From positions 62,001 through 126,000 of the forward strand of contig NZ_BOPB01000009.1 in the NCBI RefSeq assembly GCF_016863535.1: a stretch of DNA of 64,000 nucleotides, written 5' to 3'. A program made the translations under genes and the position numbers. Below, piece after piece: positions 8,701-18,220 of this stretch (position 1 is the stretch's first letter; each line of letters starts with the position of its first letter). Below the pieces are notes generated by a model, which was given only the letters and a program-made list of their open reading frames with translations, had not been told where the DNA came from and searched no databases. The DNA is from Micromonospora lutea (lineage in GTDB: Bacteria > Actinomycetota > Actinomycetes > Mycobacteriales > Micromonosporaceae).

Positions 8701-9099
8701 TCAGCGGGCGCAGGTCGGGCAGGTGCCGAAGATCTCCAGGGTGTGGCTGACGTCGGTGAAGCCGTGCTGCGCGGCGACCCGGTCGGCCCAGGTTTCCACC
8801 GTCGGGCCGGCGACCTCGACGGTACGGCCGCAGGCACGGCAGACCAGATGATGGTGGTGTCCCTCGCTGCACCGGCGGTACAGGTGCTCGCCGCCCGGTG
8901 GGCGCATCACGTCGATCTCGCCCGCGTCGGCCAGGCCCTGCAACGTCCGGTAGACCGTGGTCAACCCGACCCGCTCGCCACGATCGCGCAGCATCGCGTG
9001 CAGTTCCTGGGCGCTGTGGAAACCTTCCAGTTCGGCGAGCAGCGCGCTCACCGCCGTCCGCTGACGGGTGTTGCGAACGACCGTACCGCCCTCGCTCAT
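8701..9099 (-). CDS. zur: Fur-family zinc uptake regulator Zur
   Basis: A 132-residue Fur-family repressor. The winged-helix N-terminus contains HSAQELHAML and GLTTVYRTLQGL (recognition helix). The metal-binding C-terminus has GHHHHLVCRACG and a second CPTC pair, together the structural zinc site. Its position as last gene of a znuA-znuC-znuB-arsR-zur operon makes zinc sensing (Zur) much more likely than iron or peroxide. It lies 22 bp after the ArsR gene. It probably represses the operon through the palindrome upstream of znuA. Confidence 0.9.
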   Translation of the reverse strand: MSEGGTVVRNTRQRTAVSALLAELEGFHSAQELHAMLRDRGERVGLTTVYRTLQGLADAGEIDVMRPPGGEHLYRRCSEGHHHHLVCRACGRTVEVAGPTVETWADRVAAQHGFTDVSHTLEIFGTCPTCAR

Positions 9100-9121
9100 G
9101 ACGACACTCCGCTACGCTCGC

Positions 9122-9421
9122 TCATGATCCCTCCCCGGCGTGGCTGACCGCGTCGGCCACGATGTGCGCGACGTGCTCGTCGACCAGGGTGTACGCGATC
9201 TCCCGCCCCCTCCGGGAGCCACGGACCACGCCCGCCCCACGGAGCACCCGCAGGTGCTGGGAGACCAGCGGCTGGGCCACGCCGAGCTTGTCCACCAGCT
9301 CGTGCACGCAGTGCTCCCCATCGGCCAGCTCACTGACGATGGCCAACCGGATCGGTGCCGAGAGGGCGCGCAGCAACTCGCTGGCGCCCTCGTACGCGTC
9401 ATAGCTGGATCCGCTGGTCAC
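9122..9421 (-). CDS. ArsR/SmtB-family metalloregulator
   Basis: A 99-residue winged-helix repressor. The recognition helix region reads GVAQPLVSQHLRVLR. The C-terminal helix carries D-E-H, ten residues, then H-A-G-E: the DXHX10HXXE alpha-5 metal site of zinc/cobalt sensors such as SmtB. There is no CXC arsenic site. GTG start; a 9-bp-arm inverted repeat lies directly upstream and is the obvious operator. Placed between znuB and zur, it most likely senses excess zinc. Confidence 0.88.
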   Translation of the reverse strand: MTSGSSYDAYEGASELLRALSAPIRLAIVSELADGEHCVHELVDKLGVAQPLVSQHLRVLRGAGVVRGSRRGREIAYTLVDEHVAHIVADAVSHAGEGS

Positions 9422-9424
9422 CCT

Positions 9425-9447
9425 GCAACGGTAACCAATACCGTTGC
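9425..9447 (-). promoter_or_regulatory. Inverted repeat immediately upstream of arsR (probable operator)
   Basis: GCAACGGTA (9425-9433) and TACCGTTGC (9439-9447) form perfect 9-bp arms around five bases. The repeat ends three bases from the ArsR start codon and sits in the 36-bp gap after znuB. Autoregulatory ArsR/SmtB operators have this size and position. It could also act as an RNA hairpin ending the znu transcript. Confidence 0.6.
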
Positions 9448-9457
9448 GCAGCCCGGG

Positions 9458-10327
9458 TCAGGCCCCGTCCAGCACCACCTCGGGTGGTTCGGCAACCGGC
9501 GCGGGCTGAGGTCGGGTCCGGCGGATCCGACGCCAGCCGACGGCCAGCAGGGTGATCACCACGAACGAGGCGATCGCGACCACCACCACCGAGGCGCCGG
9601 GCGCGGTGTCGGCGAGCGCCGCCATCCAGATGCCCGCCCCACCGGCGAACAGGCCCAGTGCCATCGCCGCCGCCATCGTGCTGCGGAACCCTCGGGTGAC
9701 CTGCTGCGCGGTGGCCACCGGGACGACCATCAACGCGCTGATCAGCAGTACGCCGACCGCGCGCATGGCGATCGTGACCGTGATCGCCGTGGTGATCGCG
9801 AGCAACACGTTGAGCGCGCGTACCGGCAGGCCGGAGACCCGGGCGTACTCCTCGTCGTGACTGATCGCGAAGAGCGCGGGCCGCAGTCCGATCATCGCGA
9901 GCAGCACGGCCGTGCCGAGTACCGCGATGGTGACCACATCCGTGCGGGACGCCGTGCTCAACGCGCCGAACAGGTACGCGTTGAGGTTGGCGCTGGTGCT
10001 GTCGGAGAGCCCCACCAGCACCACCCCGCCGGCGATGCCGCCGTAGAAGAGCAGCGCGAGAGCCAGGTCACCGGAGGTACGGCCGCGTTCGCGGATCAAC
10101 TCGATGACGATCGCGCCGATGGTGGCCGCGATCACCGCCATGATCACGGGGGAGGTCTGGAAGAGCAGGCCGGCACCGACCCCGGTCAACGCGACGTGCC
10201 CGATGCCGTCCCCGATCAGCGCCAGCCGCCGTTGCACCAGGTAGATGCCGAGCGCGGGTGCGGTCAGGCCGATGATCAGAGCGCTGACCAGCGCCAGCTG
10301 CATGTACTCGTACTGAAAGAGGCTCAT
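9458..10327 (-). CDS. znuB: Zinc ABC transporter permease ZnuB
   Basis: A 289-residue ABC-3-family permease with eight to nine membrane helices. Family hallmarks include GIYLVQRRLALIGDGIGHVAL near the N-terminus and MRAVGVLLISALMVVPVATA in the latter half. The start is the ATG at 10327, which overlaps the znuC stop codon (ATGA); a longer frame upstream would overlap znuC further. It forms the membrane channel of the zinc importer with ZnuA and ZnuC. Confidence 0.92.
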   Translation of the reverse strand: MSLFQYEYMQLALVSALIIGLTAPALGIYLVQRRLALIGDGIGHVALTGVGAGLLFQTSPVIMAVIAATIGAIVIELIRERGRTSGDLALALLFYGGIAGGVVLVGLSDSTSANLNAYLFGALSTASRTDVVTIAVLGTAVLLAMIGLRPALFAISHDEEYARVSGLPVRALNVLLAITTAITVTIAMRAVGVLLISALMVVPVATAQQVTRGFRSTMAAAMALGLFAGGAGIWMAALADTAPGASVVVVAIASFVVITLLAVGWRRIRRTRPQPAPVAEPPEVVLDGA

Positions 10328-11088
10328 GGCGCGCTCCACAGCCCGGCGGGCTCCTCGGGGCCGTGCGGATGGACGTGGTCGTGGTCCGGCGCCGCGTGGT
10401 GCCCGGCCGGCTCCGGCACCGGACCGTCGTGCACCACGAACCCCTGGTGTACGACGATCGCCCGATTGATCAGCGGGCGCAGCGGACCCAGTTCGTGGGC
10501 GACGAGCAGGACGGTGCCCCCGCCGGCGGTGAAGTCACGCAGCGCACCGGCGAACGCCTCCTGGCTGACCGCGTCCACGCCGGCCGTCGGCTCGTCGAGG
10601 ATCAGCACCTCGGGTCGCCCGGCCAGCGCCCGGGCGATCAGGGTGCGCTGCTGCTGCCCACCGGAGAGGGTGGTGACCGGGTCCTTGGCCCGGTCGGCCA
10701 GCCCGACGGCGCGCAACGCCTCGGCGACGGCCTCCCGGTCGGCGCGCCCGGGTGGGCGCAGGATTCCCCGGCGGGCCAGCCGCCCGGCGGCGACCACCTC
10801 GGCGACGGTCGCCGGCACCCCACTGCCGGCGCCGAGGCGCTGCGGGACGTATCCGACGCGGTGCCATTGTCGGAACCGGCGGATCGGTCGGTCGAAGAGG
10901 GCCACGGTGCCGGCGCTCAGCGGGACCAGTCCGAGAATGGCGCGGATCAGGGTGGACTTGCCGGAGCCGTTGGCGCCGAGGACCGCGACCACCTCACCGG
11001 CGGCCACGGTCAGCGAGACGTCACGGAGCACGGGACGGCCGTCGTAGCCGACCACCCCGTTCGTGACGGTGATGACGTCAGGTGTCAC
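10324..11088 (-). CDS. znuC: Zinc ABC transporter ATPase ZnuC
   Basis: A 254-residue ATPase with Walker A GANGSGKST, signature TLSGGQQQRTLIARAL and Walker B VLILDEPTAGVD. The C-terminal tail is His-rich (HHAAPDHDHVHPHG), common in zinc and manganese ABC ATPases. The GTG start overlaps the znuA stop (GTGA) and its own stop overlaps the znuB start, so the three genes are translationally coupled. Confidence 0.92.
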   Translation of the reverse strand: MTPDVITVTNGVVGYDGRPVLRDVSLTVAAGEVVAVLGANGSGKSTLIRAILGLVPLSAGTVALFDRPIRRFRQWHRVGYVPQRLGAGSGVPATVAEVVAAGRLARRGILRPPGRADREAVAEALRAVGLADRAKDPVTTLSGGQQQRTLIARALAGRPEVLILDEPTAGVDAVSQEAFAGALRDFTAGGGTVLLVAHELGPLRPLINRAIVVHQGFVVHDGPVPEPAGHHAAPDHDHVHPHGPEEPAGLWSAP

Positions 11089-12047
11089 GAGCAGCTCAAC
11101 GCCGTCCGCAGGGTCTGCAGATTGGTACGCATCACCGAAAAGTAGTCCCCGTCGCCCTCGGCTGACAGGCCCTCAAGGGGATCCAGCACCGCGGTCCGAG
11201 CACCGACCTCACGGGCGATGGTCTCGGCCACCTTCGGGCTGACCAGCGTCTCGAAGAAGATGGTGGTGGCCTGGTGTTCCCGGGCCTCCTCGGCCACCGC
11301 CGCCAGCCGCTGCGGGGACGGCTCGTCCTCCGGGGTCAGCCCGGTGATGCCGATCTGCTCCAGCTGGTACTTGCGCGTCAGGTAACCGAACGCGGTGTGG
11401 CTGACCACGATCTCCCGGCGTTGGCAGGTCTGCAGCCCTTCGGTGAACTCCGCGTCGAGCCGTTCCAGCTCGGTACGCAGGGTGGTGGCCCGCTGGGTGT
11501 ACTCGCCGGCCCGGTCCGGGTCGATCGTGCCGAGCCGCTCGGCGAGCTTGTCGCCGATGGTGGCCAACCGGCTCGGGTCGAGCCAGACGTGCGGGTCCTT
11601 GACACCGCCGGACGCCTCCTCGGCGTGGCCGTGCCCGTCCTCCTCGCCGTCGTGGCTGTGACCACCGGCGGTCACGTCCTGCAGGGGTTCCACGGTCGCC
11701 ACGTCGAAGGCGCGGTCACCAGCGTTCCGTTCGACCGCCTCGTCCACGGCGGGCTGGAAACCGTGCAGGAAGAGGACCAGCTCCGCCTCGTTGATCTGGC
11801 CGACCTGACGCGGATTCAGCTCCAGGTCGTGCGGCTCGGCGCCGGGGCGGGCCAGGTTCGTCACCGCCACCGCGTCGCCGCCGATCCGTTCGGCCAGAAA
11901 CTGCAACGGGTAGAAGCCAGCCACCACGTCGACCCGCTGCGGGTCGGTGCCGGCGCTGCCGTCGCTCGAACAGGCGGTGACGCCGGTCAGAGCGAGCAGG
12001 GCAGCCGTGGCGGTGGCCAGGGCGCGCGGGGCGGGGCGGAAGGTCAT
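11085..12047 (-). CDS. znuA: Zinc ABC transporter substrate-binding lipoprotein ZnuA
   Basis: A 320-residue cluster-A-I solute-binding protein. The N-terminus is a lipoprotein signal ending in a GVTAC lipobox, so it is tethered outside the membrane. A central His/Asp/Glu-rich loop (GGHSHDGEEDGHGHAEE) and the DPHVWLDP and SHTAFGYL motifs are typical of zinc binders. The ATG at 12047 (M-T-F-R-P) is preferred over an upstream TTG because that would lie inside the Zur-like operator. First gene of the operon. Confidence 0.93.
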   Translation of the reverse strand: MTFRPAPRALATATAALLALTGVTACSSDGSAGTDPQRVDVVAGFYPLQFLAERIGGDAVAVTNLARPGAEPHDLELNPRQVGQINEAELVLFLHGFQPAVDEAVERNAGDRAFDVATVEPLQDVTAGGHSHDGEEDGHGHAEEASGGVKDPHVWLDPSRLATIGDKLAERLGTIDPDRAGEYTQRATTLRTELERLDAEFTEGLQTCQRREIVVSHTAFGYLTRKYQLEQIGITGLTPEDEPSPQRLAAVAEEAREHQATTIFFETLVSPKVAETIAREVGARTAVLDPLEGLSAEGDGDYFSVMRTNLQTLRTALSCS

Positions 12048-12068
12048 AACCTCGACTCTCCGCGACAA

Positions 12069-12083
12069 CGACAATGATTGTCA
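12069..12083 (-). promoter_or_regulatory. Zur box upstream of znuA
   Basis: The core GACAATGATTGTC (12070-12082) is a perfect 6-1-6 palindrome 22 bases upstream of the znuA start. On the minus strand it reads TGACAATCATTGTC, close to the actinobacterial Zur consensus (TGAAAATSATTTTCA) as I recall it. A promoter-overlapping repressor site is the natural reading. Confidence 0.8.
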
Positions 12084-12102
12084 AAACCGCATGCTTGCAT
12101 GT

Positions 12103-12360
12103 TCAGAGCAGCTTCACCAGGCCGACGGTGACCAGCAGGGTCAGCACGATCAGCCGGATCGCCCGGGTCTGCGGGGTCTGTACCGACCAGGTGGTCACCA
12201 GCAGGGCGGTCAACGCTCCGGCCAGCGACAGCGTCAACAGACCGCCGATCATGCCCGGGGCGAAGAACGCGACCAGCGCGAGAAGAAGGGTGACCAGGAA
12301 CACCGTCGTCGGGTTGGTCCGGGCCAGTCGGCGGGCGAGGCCAGGCTGCGTACGCTGCAT
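12103..12360 (-). CDS. Small membrane protein, DUF6703-like
   Basis: An 85-residue protein with three hydrophobic segments (about residues 20-36, 40-57 and 66-85) and a basic N-terminus M-Q-R-T-Q-P. Function unknown. It is divergent from the ABM-domain gene with only 29 bp between start codons. Confidence 0.7.
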   Translation of the reverse strand: MQRTQPGLARRLARTNPTTVFLVTLLLALVAFFAPGMIGGLLTLSLAGALTALLVTTWSVQTPQTRAIRLIVLTLLVTVGLVKLL

Positions 12361-12389
12361 CCCACAGACTCTACGAGGAGGAGGACCCG

Positions 12390-12731
12390 GTGCTGGTGAC
12401 CAACCGGTTCGTGGTCGACGAAGACGTCGCGGAGGCGTTCACCGCCCGGGCCCACGCGGCCCTCGCCGCGCTCGCTGCCCGGCCCGGCTACCAGCGCGGA
12501 CAGTTGGTCCGGGCGCTCGACGATCCCCGTCACTGGTGCCTGGTCACCGAATGGGAGTCGGTGGGCACCTACCGCCGGGCCCTCGGCGGCTTCGACGTGA
12601 AGATCACTGCGGTGCCGCTGCTCGCCGAGAGCGTCGACGAGCCGTCCGCGTACGAGGCGTTGGCGACCGCCGCGCCGGGTGGGGACGTGGTCACGGTCGC
12701 CAGCGACCGGGCTGCGGGTCCTTACCGCTGA
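12390..12731 (+). CDS. Antibiotic-biosynthesis-monooxygenase (ABM) domain protein
   Basis: A 113-residue dimeric alpha-beta-barrel-type protein. The pattern NRFVVDEDVAEAFTARA...PGYQRGQLVRALDDPRHWCLVTEWESVGTYRRAL fits the ABM fold, with the Trp in TEW conserved. GTG start with GAGGAGGAC seven bases upstream. ABM proteins outside biosynthetic clusters often act on heme or small quinones; the substrate is unknown here. Likely a core gene despite the name. Confidence 0.75.
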   Translation: MLVTNRFVVDEDVAEAFTARAHAALAALAARPGYQRGQLVRALDDPRHWCLVTEWESVGTYRRALGGFDVKITAVPLLAESVDEPSAYEALATAAPGGDVVTVASDRAAGPYR

Positions 12732-12756
12732 GTCGCCTGGCATTACGCTGGCTCCT

Positions 12757-13413
12757 ATGACCGCTCCCGGACCGGCAGCCCCACCACCAGATCCCTCGCT
12801 GCCCGGTCAGCAGGGACCTCAGGTCCCCGGCGCAAGCGCCATGCCGCCGGCCGTATCCGGGCCGCCGCTCCACCCCGGCCCCGGCCCCGCGCCCGCAGGC
12901 CAGCTGCCGTCCGGTCCGACTCCGGGTGCGGAGCAGGGCGTACCGGTGCCGCCGACCGGGCCCGGAGCGGCGCCACCGTTCGCGGCGCCGCCGACCGAGG
13001 GTGGACGCTCACGGCTCTGGCTCGGTCTCGGCGCGGGCGCGCTGGCCCTGCTGCTCTGTTGCGGTGGCGGGGGCACTGCGGTGGTCGGTCTGCTGGTCAG
13101 TGGCGTGCAGGCGATCGAGGAGCAGGGCCGTACGGTCTCCGCCGACTACTACCGGGCGCTCTCCAACGGTGACTACGGCCAGGCCTACGACCAGCTCTGC
13201 GAGGACGCCCGGCGGCGCGAATCCCGACAGGAGTTCGAGCGCCGCTCTGCCGCCGAGCCGCAGATCTCCTCCTACCGGGTCGGCGACGTGGACACCACCA
13301 CGCTCACCGTGCCGGTGGAGGTGACCTACAGCGGCGGCGGCCAGGAGCGCCAGCAGGTCGTGCTCGCACAGGATCCGCAGACCGGTGGCATGGAGGTCTG
13401 CGGAGTCAACTGA
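12757..13413 (+). CDS. Pro-rich membrane-anchored protein with DUF4878-like C-terminus
   Basis: A 218-residue protein. The first 85 residues are Pro/Gly-rich and disordered, then a single membrane helix (LWLGLGAGALALLLCCGGG region). The C-terminal domain of about 110 residues contains ADYYRALSNGDYGQAYDQLC and resembles small extracytoplasmic NTF2-like folds. The ATG at 12757 is chosen because the upstream part of the open frame lies inside the preceding gene. Function unknown. Confidence 0.75.
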   Translation: MTAPGPAAPPPDPSLPGQQGPQVPGASAMPPAVSGPPLHPGPGPAPAGQLPSGPTPGAEQGVPVPPTGPGAAPPFAAPPTEGGRSRLWLGLGAGALALLLCCGGGGTAVVGLLVSGVQAIEEQGRTVSADYYRALSNGDYGQAYDQLCEDARRRESRQEFERRSAAEPQISSYRVGDVDTTTLTVPVEVTYSGGGQERQQVVLAQDPQTGGMEVCGVN

Positions 13414-13526
13414 CCGGCCGCAGGTAATGTGCTGGGTTCGAGACCGTACCGGTCATACCGTGGTCCCGAGCCGTACCCGCCGACCCGTCACGTCCCCGCC
13501 GACCGCCAGTCGGCGTAGGAGGAAAA

Positions 13527-14906
<1,380 letters not shown>

Positions 14907-14933
14907 GCCGGCTGGAGAGAATCTCTCCACCGC

Positions 14934-14963
14934 CGGCAAGGGGATGTTCGCGTCCCCTTGCCG
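14934..14963 (+). terminator. Strong hairpin terminator after glyS
   Basis: CGGCAAGGGGA (14934-14944) pairs perfectly with TCCCCTTGCCG (14953-14963) around an eight-base loop, 28 bases past the glyS stop. It also argues against the upstream alternative start (14958) for the next gene, which falls inside the stem. Confidence 0.75.
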
Positions 14964-15023
14964 TGGCGCATCGGAGGTCTAAGCTGGTCCGGCAGTGGAC
15001 GGTGGGCGGAAGGGCGCATAGGA

Positions 15024-16382
15024 ATGGTCGAGCTCGGACGCTCCGGTGATCTTCCGCTGCTGCCGAGTCAGGCCTGGTTCATGCATCAGATGCTCCCGCA
15101 CATGCTGAACCCGAACAACTGGAACCTGAGCCAGGTCGTGCAGCTGCCTGCAGCTGCCGACAGCGACCTGGCCCAGGCTGCCGTGGCTGCGGTCTGGCGC
15201 GAGCAGCAGGCGCTGCGACTTACGTTCCGGCAGGACGCTCAGGGCTGGCGCCAGCGCGTCGGGGACGTTGAGACGCCCGTACCATTCCATGTCGTCGACT
15301 TCTCCGGACTTGACCCGGGTCACTATCAGGAAGCCGGCGAGATCCTCTTCGACCAGGCGCAGTACAGCCTGAACATCGAGGCCGGTCCACTGGTTCGGTT
15401 CGTGTATGTGCGGCTGGCCAACGGGCTCCCACCGCGATTGCTGGTCGCGGTTCATCATCTCGTCTGTGACGGTCTGTCGCTGTGGATACTGACGTCCGAG
15501 ATCGAGAGAGCTGTCGATCGGCTGCTGGCTTCGCGGCCACTGGGGTCCGGTAGGGCGGCCCCCTATGTGGACTGTGTGCGGGCGCTCGAGGAGTACGTCG
15601 CCTCGGAGGCGTTGCACGCCGAGATCGACCACTGGTCGACGCTGGGGCAGCAGGCCGTGGGCCGGCCGTTCGGCGAACCGCATCCGCACAACGGTCTTTT
15701 TAAGCAGTGGGCGACCATACTGGTACGCGCCGAGCACGCGCCGGCCAGGGTCATCGCGCGTGACTGGCCAGGACGGTCGTTGGTGCCGCTGGAGCTGGTC
15801 TCGCTGGCGCTGGTCGTGGACGTGATGACCGAGTTGGTCGACGGTCCGATCTGGGTCGAGGTGATCGGGCGTGGGCGAGACCTGACTCGTGGGCGGACCG
15901 GCGAACTGGTGTTTCCGCACCGTGTGCGGCGGACCGTCGGTTGGTTCTCCACCGCGGGTCTGGTGCTGTTGCCGCCGCGCGGGGAACTCGACCCGGAAGC
16001 GTTCGTCCGCCGGGTCGGCGACCAGCTCGACGCCGCACCCAACAAGGGGATGGGATTGAACCTGTTGCGGTGGTTGGCACCGCCTGGTGGACACTCCACC
16101 GTTGTCGATCGGATCGGCGCCTCGTCGGCGTTCGTGTTCAACTACCTCGGCTCCGTCGACAGCAGTCGGGCCGAGACGCTCAAGAAGGGTGTCTCGCTGC
16201 CGCTCCTGCCGAAAAACCGCGATCCTCTCCTGCCCCCCGCGCCGATACACGTGCGGGTCGTCGCGGCAGACGACGAGCTGCTCTTCTTCATCGACTACGA
16301 CCCGGGACGCCAGGCACCGTCCGACATCGCGGGTGTCGTGACATTACTGGAGACGGCTTGTAAGCGTTATGCCCAGATTTGA
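15024..16382 (+). CDS. Free-standing condensation/epimerisation-superfamily enzyme (type II C domain)
   Basis: A 452-residue discrete NRPS C-superfamily protein. The catalytic motif HHLVCDG is intact at residues 144-150 (VAVHHLVCDGLSLW). The C-terminal part carries NKGMGLNLLRW and FNYLG (about residue 372), signatures shared with epimerisation domains. Bleomycin clusters contain discrete C enzymes of similar size (BlmII, as I remember), so this may be the counterpart. It could condense, epimerise or attach a terminal amine; sequence alone does not decide. The ATG at 15024 follows AAGGGCGCATAGGA and lies beyond the glyS terminator. A TTA leucine codon is in frame at 16344. First gene of the cluster. 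Confidence 0.82.
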   Translation: MVELGRSGDLPLLPSQAWFMHQMLPHMLNPNNWNLSQVVQLPAAADSDLAQAAVAAVWREQQALRLTFRQDAQGWRQRVGDVETPVPFHVVDFSGLDPGHYQEAGEILFDQAQYSLNIEAGPLVRFVYVRLANGLPPRLLVAVHHLVCDGLSLWILTSEIERAVDRLLASRPLGSGRAAPYVDCVRALEEYVASEALHAEIDHWSTLGQQAVGRPFGEPHPHNGLFKQWATILVRAEHAPARVIARDWPGRSLVPLELVSLALVVDVMTELVDGPIWVEVIGRGRDLTRGRTGELVFPHRVRRTVGWFSTAGLVLLPPRGELDPEAFVRRVGDQLDAAPNKGMGLNLLRWLAPPGGHSTVVDRIGASSAFVFNYLGSVDSSRAETLKKGVSLPLLPKNRDPLLPPAPIHVRVVAADDELLFFIDYDPGRQAPSDIAGVVTLLETACKRYAQI

Positions 16383-16420
16383 TGGGTAGTGCCCTTGGTT
16401 CAGGGATCTGGACTGGTCGT

Positions 16421-18220
16421 CTAGGCGGGGCCCGATAGACCTGCGACGGTGTACCCGTCGGCCTGGGCACGGTACAGCTCGGCGTAGACGCCGTCGCGTC
16501 GGACGAGCTCCGCATGGCTGCCGCACTCGACGACGCGTCCGGCGTCCAACACGATGATCTGGTCAGCCAAGCGCATGGTGGAGAATCGGTGCGACACCAG
16601 CAGGATGATCCGGCCATCGCGCCGGTCGGCCGCCAACCCCTCCTCGATGATCTGCGTGAACAGCTCGTGCTCCGCCACGGGGTCGAGTGTTGCGGTCGGC
16701 TCGTCCACGACGGTCAGCGACGCGTCGGGGCGCATCATCGCTCGGCCGAGGGCCAGCCGTTGCCACTGCCCGGTGGAGGGCTCGACGCCGCCGAACGCCG
16801 GCCCCAACTGAGTCGCCAGCCCATCCGGTAGGGCGGCCACCGTGGGCCCGGCACCGGCGCGGGCGATCGCCTGGCTGAGCCGCGTCGGGTCGTGGAGGTG
16901 GCGCACGTTTCCCACACCGATCGTCTCGCCGGCAAGCAGTTGGAATCTGGCGAAGTCCTGGAAGACGGCGGTGACGCGGGCGCGCCAGGCTGCCGGATCC
17001 AACTCGGCCAGCGGTGTCCCGTCGACGGTGACGGTGCCGGCCGGCACCTCGTACATGCCCGTGAGGATCTTGACCAGTGTCGTCTTGCCGGCACCGTTGA
17101 CCCCGACCACGCCCACCACCGTGCCGGATCTCAGCTCCAGGCTGACGTCGCGCAGCACGTCGACCTCGGTGCCCGGATACCGGAACGACACGTTCTCCAG
17201 CTTGATGCCCCGCTCGATCCGGGCAGGCGGGGCTGCCCCGGTCCGTTGCTGGTCACGGGCGTAGTCACGCAGCCAGCAGTAATGGTCGACCACGTGACCG
17301 GCCGCCGCCAGGGAGCCGACCTCGCCGACCACCCGGTTGAGCTGCCGGTGAAGTTCGGCCGCGAGGACGAGCACCATCATCACCGCGCCGAGGCTGGCTT
17401 CGCCGTTGGTGACCTTGGCGGACAACACCCAGAGGATGCCTACGAAACCGGCACCGTAGAAGCACCATCCGAGGATCTCCCAGAGCGCCGCGCGTAGCGA
17501 CGCCACGGACTCCCTACGGATCCCCTCCTGGCACAGCGCGGACGCACGCTGGTCGATGACATCACCCGCGCCGGTGATCGCCAACTCCTTGCCGGCCTCG
17601 GGCGTGGTGCACATGTCGTGCAGCAGCCACTCGCGTCGGCTCAACTCGGCGCAGTCGTCCCACATCCTCCGCAGGATCCGGTTGGAACGTTGGGTCATCA
17701 GCAACGGTGGAACGGCGAACAACGTGAGAGCGCCGAGCAGGGGATCCACGCTGGCGAGCAGCGTCACGCTCGCCGCGAGGCTGGCCAGCGCGAAGAAGGT
17801 GCCGGCGTACTGCCAGCACAACGCCGCGAGCGTCCAGGTGCCCCGGTGCAGGCGGTCCAGCGCGTCGAGGTAGCGAGGTTGCTCCAGGTGGGCCACGGTC
17901 GGTATCGACGCGTCCAGGTGGAGGATCTCCTGGCTGATCGCGATGTTCACCCTGTCCATCAGGTACAGCAGCATGTTTTCCCGCATGCGGTTGCCGGTGA
18001 CCGACACAGCGAAGGCGACCGCGCCGAGCGCGACCGCGCCGAGTACGCCAGCGAGTCGTCCCGCCACTGCGGTGTCGACCAGCCACCGCTGACTGAGCGC
18101 CGTCGCGATGACGAGGCCGGCCTCGGCGGCCATCAGCAGCGCGATCGCCACCACCGTTCTCCGGTCCGCACGCAGCGAGAGCCGCAGCGTGTGCCCCAGC
18201 ACCTGCCACTGGCGTCGCAT
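16421..18220 (-). CDS. ABC exporter (membrane domain fused to ATPase), second of a pair
   Basis: A 599-residue half-exporter. Six membrane helices occupy about residues 1-320. The ATPase domain has Walker A GVNGAGKTT and Walker B LTVVDEPTATLDP. The signature loop is unusual, EPSTGQWQR in place of LSGGQQQR, which may mean a degenerate ATP site. It starts with a TGATG overlap on the stop of the neighbouring exporter, so the two probably form a heterodimer. In this setting it is a candidate exporter for the cluster product or its acylated precursor. Confidence 0.85.
   Translation of the reverse strand: MRRQWQVLGHTLRLSLRADRRTVVAIALLMAAEAGLVIATALSQRWLVDTAVAGRLAGVLGAVALGAVAFAVSVTGNRMRENMLLYLMDRVNIAISQEILHLDASIPTVAHLEQPRYLDALDRLHRGTWTLAALCWQYAGTFFALASLAASVTLLASVDPLLGALTLFAVPPLLMTQRSNRILRRMWDDCAELSRREWLLHDMCTTPEAGKELAITGAGDVIDQRASALCQEGIRRESVASLRAALWEILGWCFYGAGFVGILWVLSAKVTNGEASLGAVMMVLVLAAELHRQLNRVVGEVGSLAAAGHVVDHYCWLRDYARDQQRTGAAPPARIERGIKLENVSFRYPGTEVDVLRDVSLELRSGTVVGVVGVNGAGKTTLVKILTGMYEVPAGTVTVDGTPLAELDPAAWRARVTAVFQDFARFQLLAGETIGVGNVRHLHDPTRLSQAIARAGAGPTVAALPDGLATQLGPAFGGVEPSTGQWQRLALGRAMMRPDASLTVVDEPTATLDPVAEHELFTQIIEEGLAADRRDGRIILLVSHRFSTMRLADQIIVLDAGRVVECGSHAELVRRDGVYAELYRAQADGYTVAGLSGPA

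Noticed and set aside
12048..12074. TTG start for znuA nine codons upstream
   Set aside because: It lies inside the Zur-like operator and adds residues before a normal lipoprotein signal peptide.
12390..12731. ABM-domain protein as part of the antibiotic cluster
   Set aside because: It lies on the far side of glyS among core genes, and ABM domains are common in housekeeping proteins.
14958..15023. An upstream start for the free-standing C-domain enzyme
   Set aside because: It would begin inside the glyS terminator stem; ATG 15024 gives a normal C-domain N-terminus.
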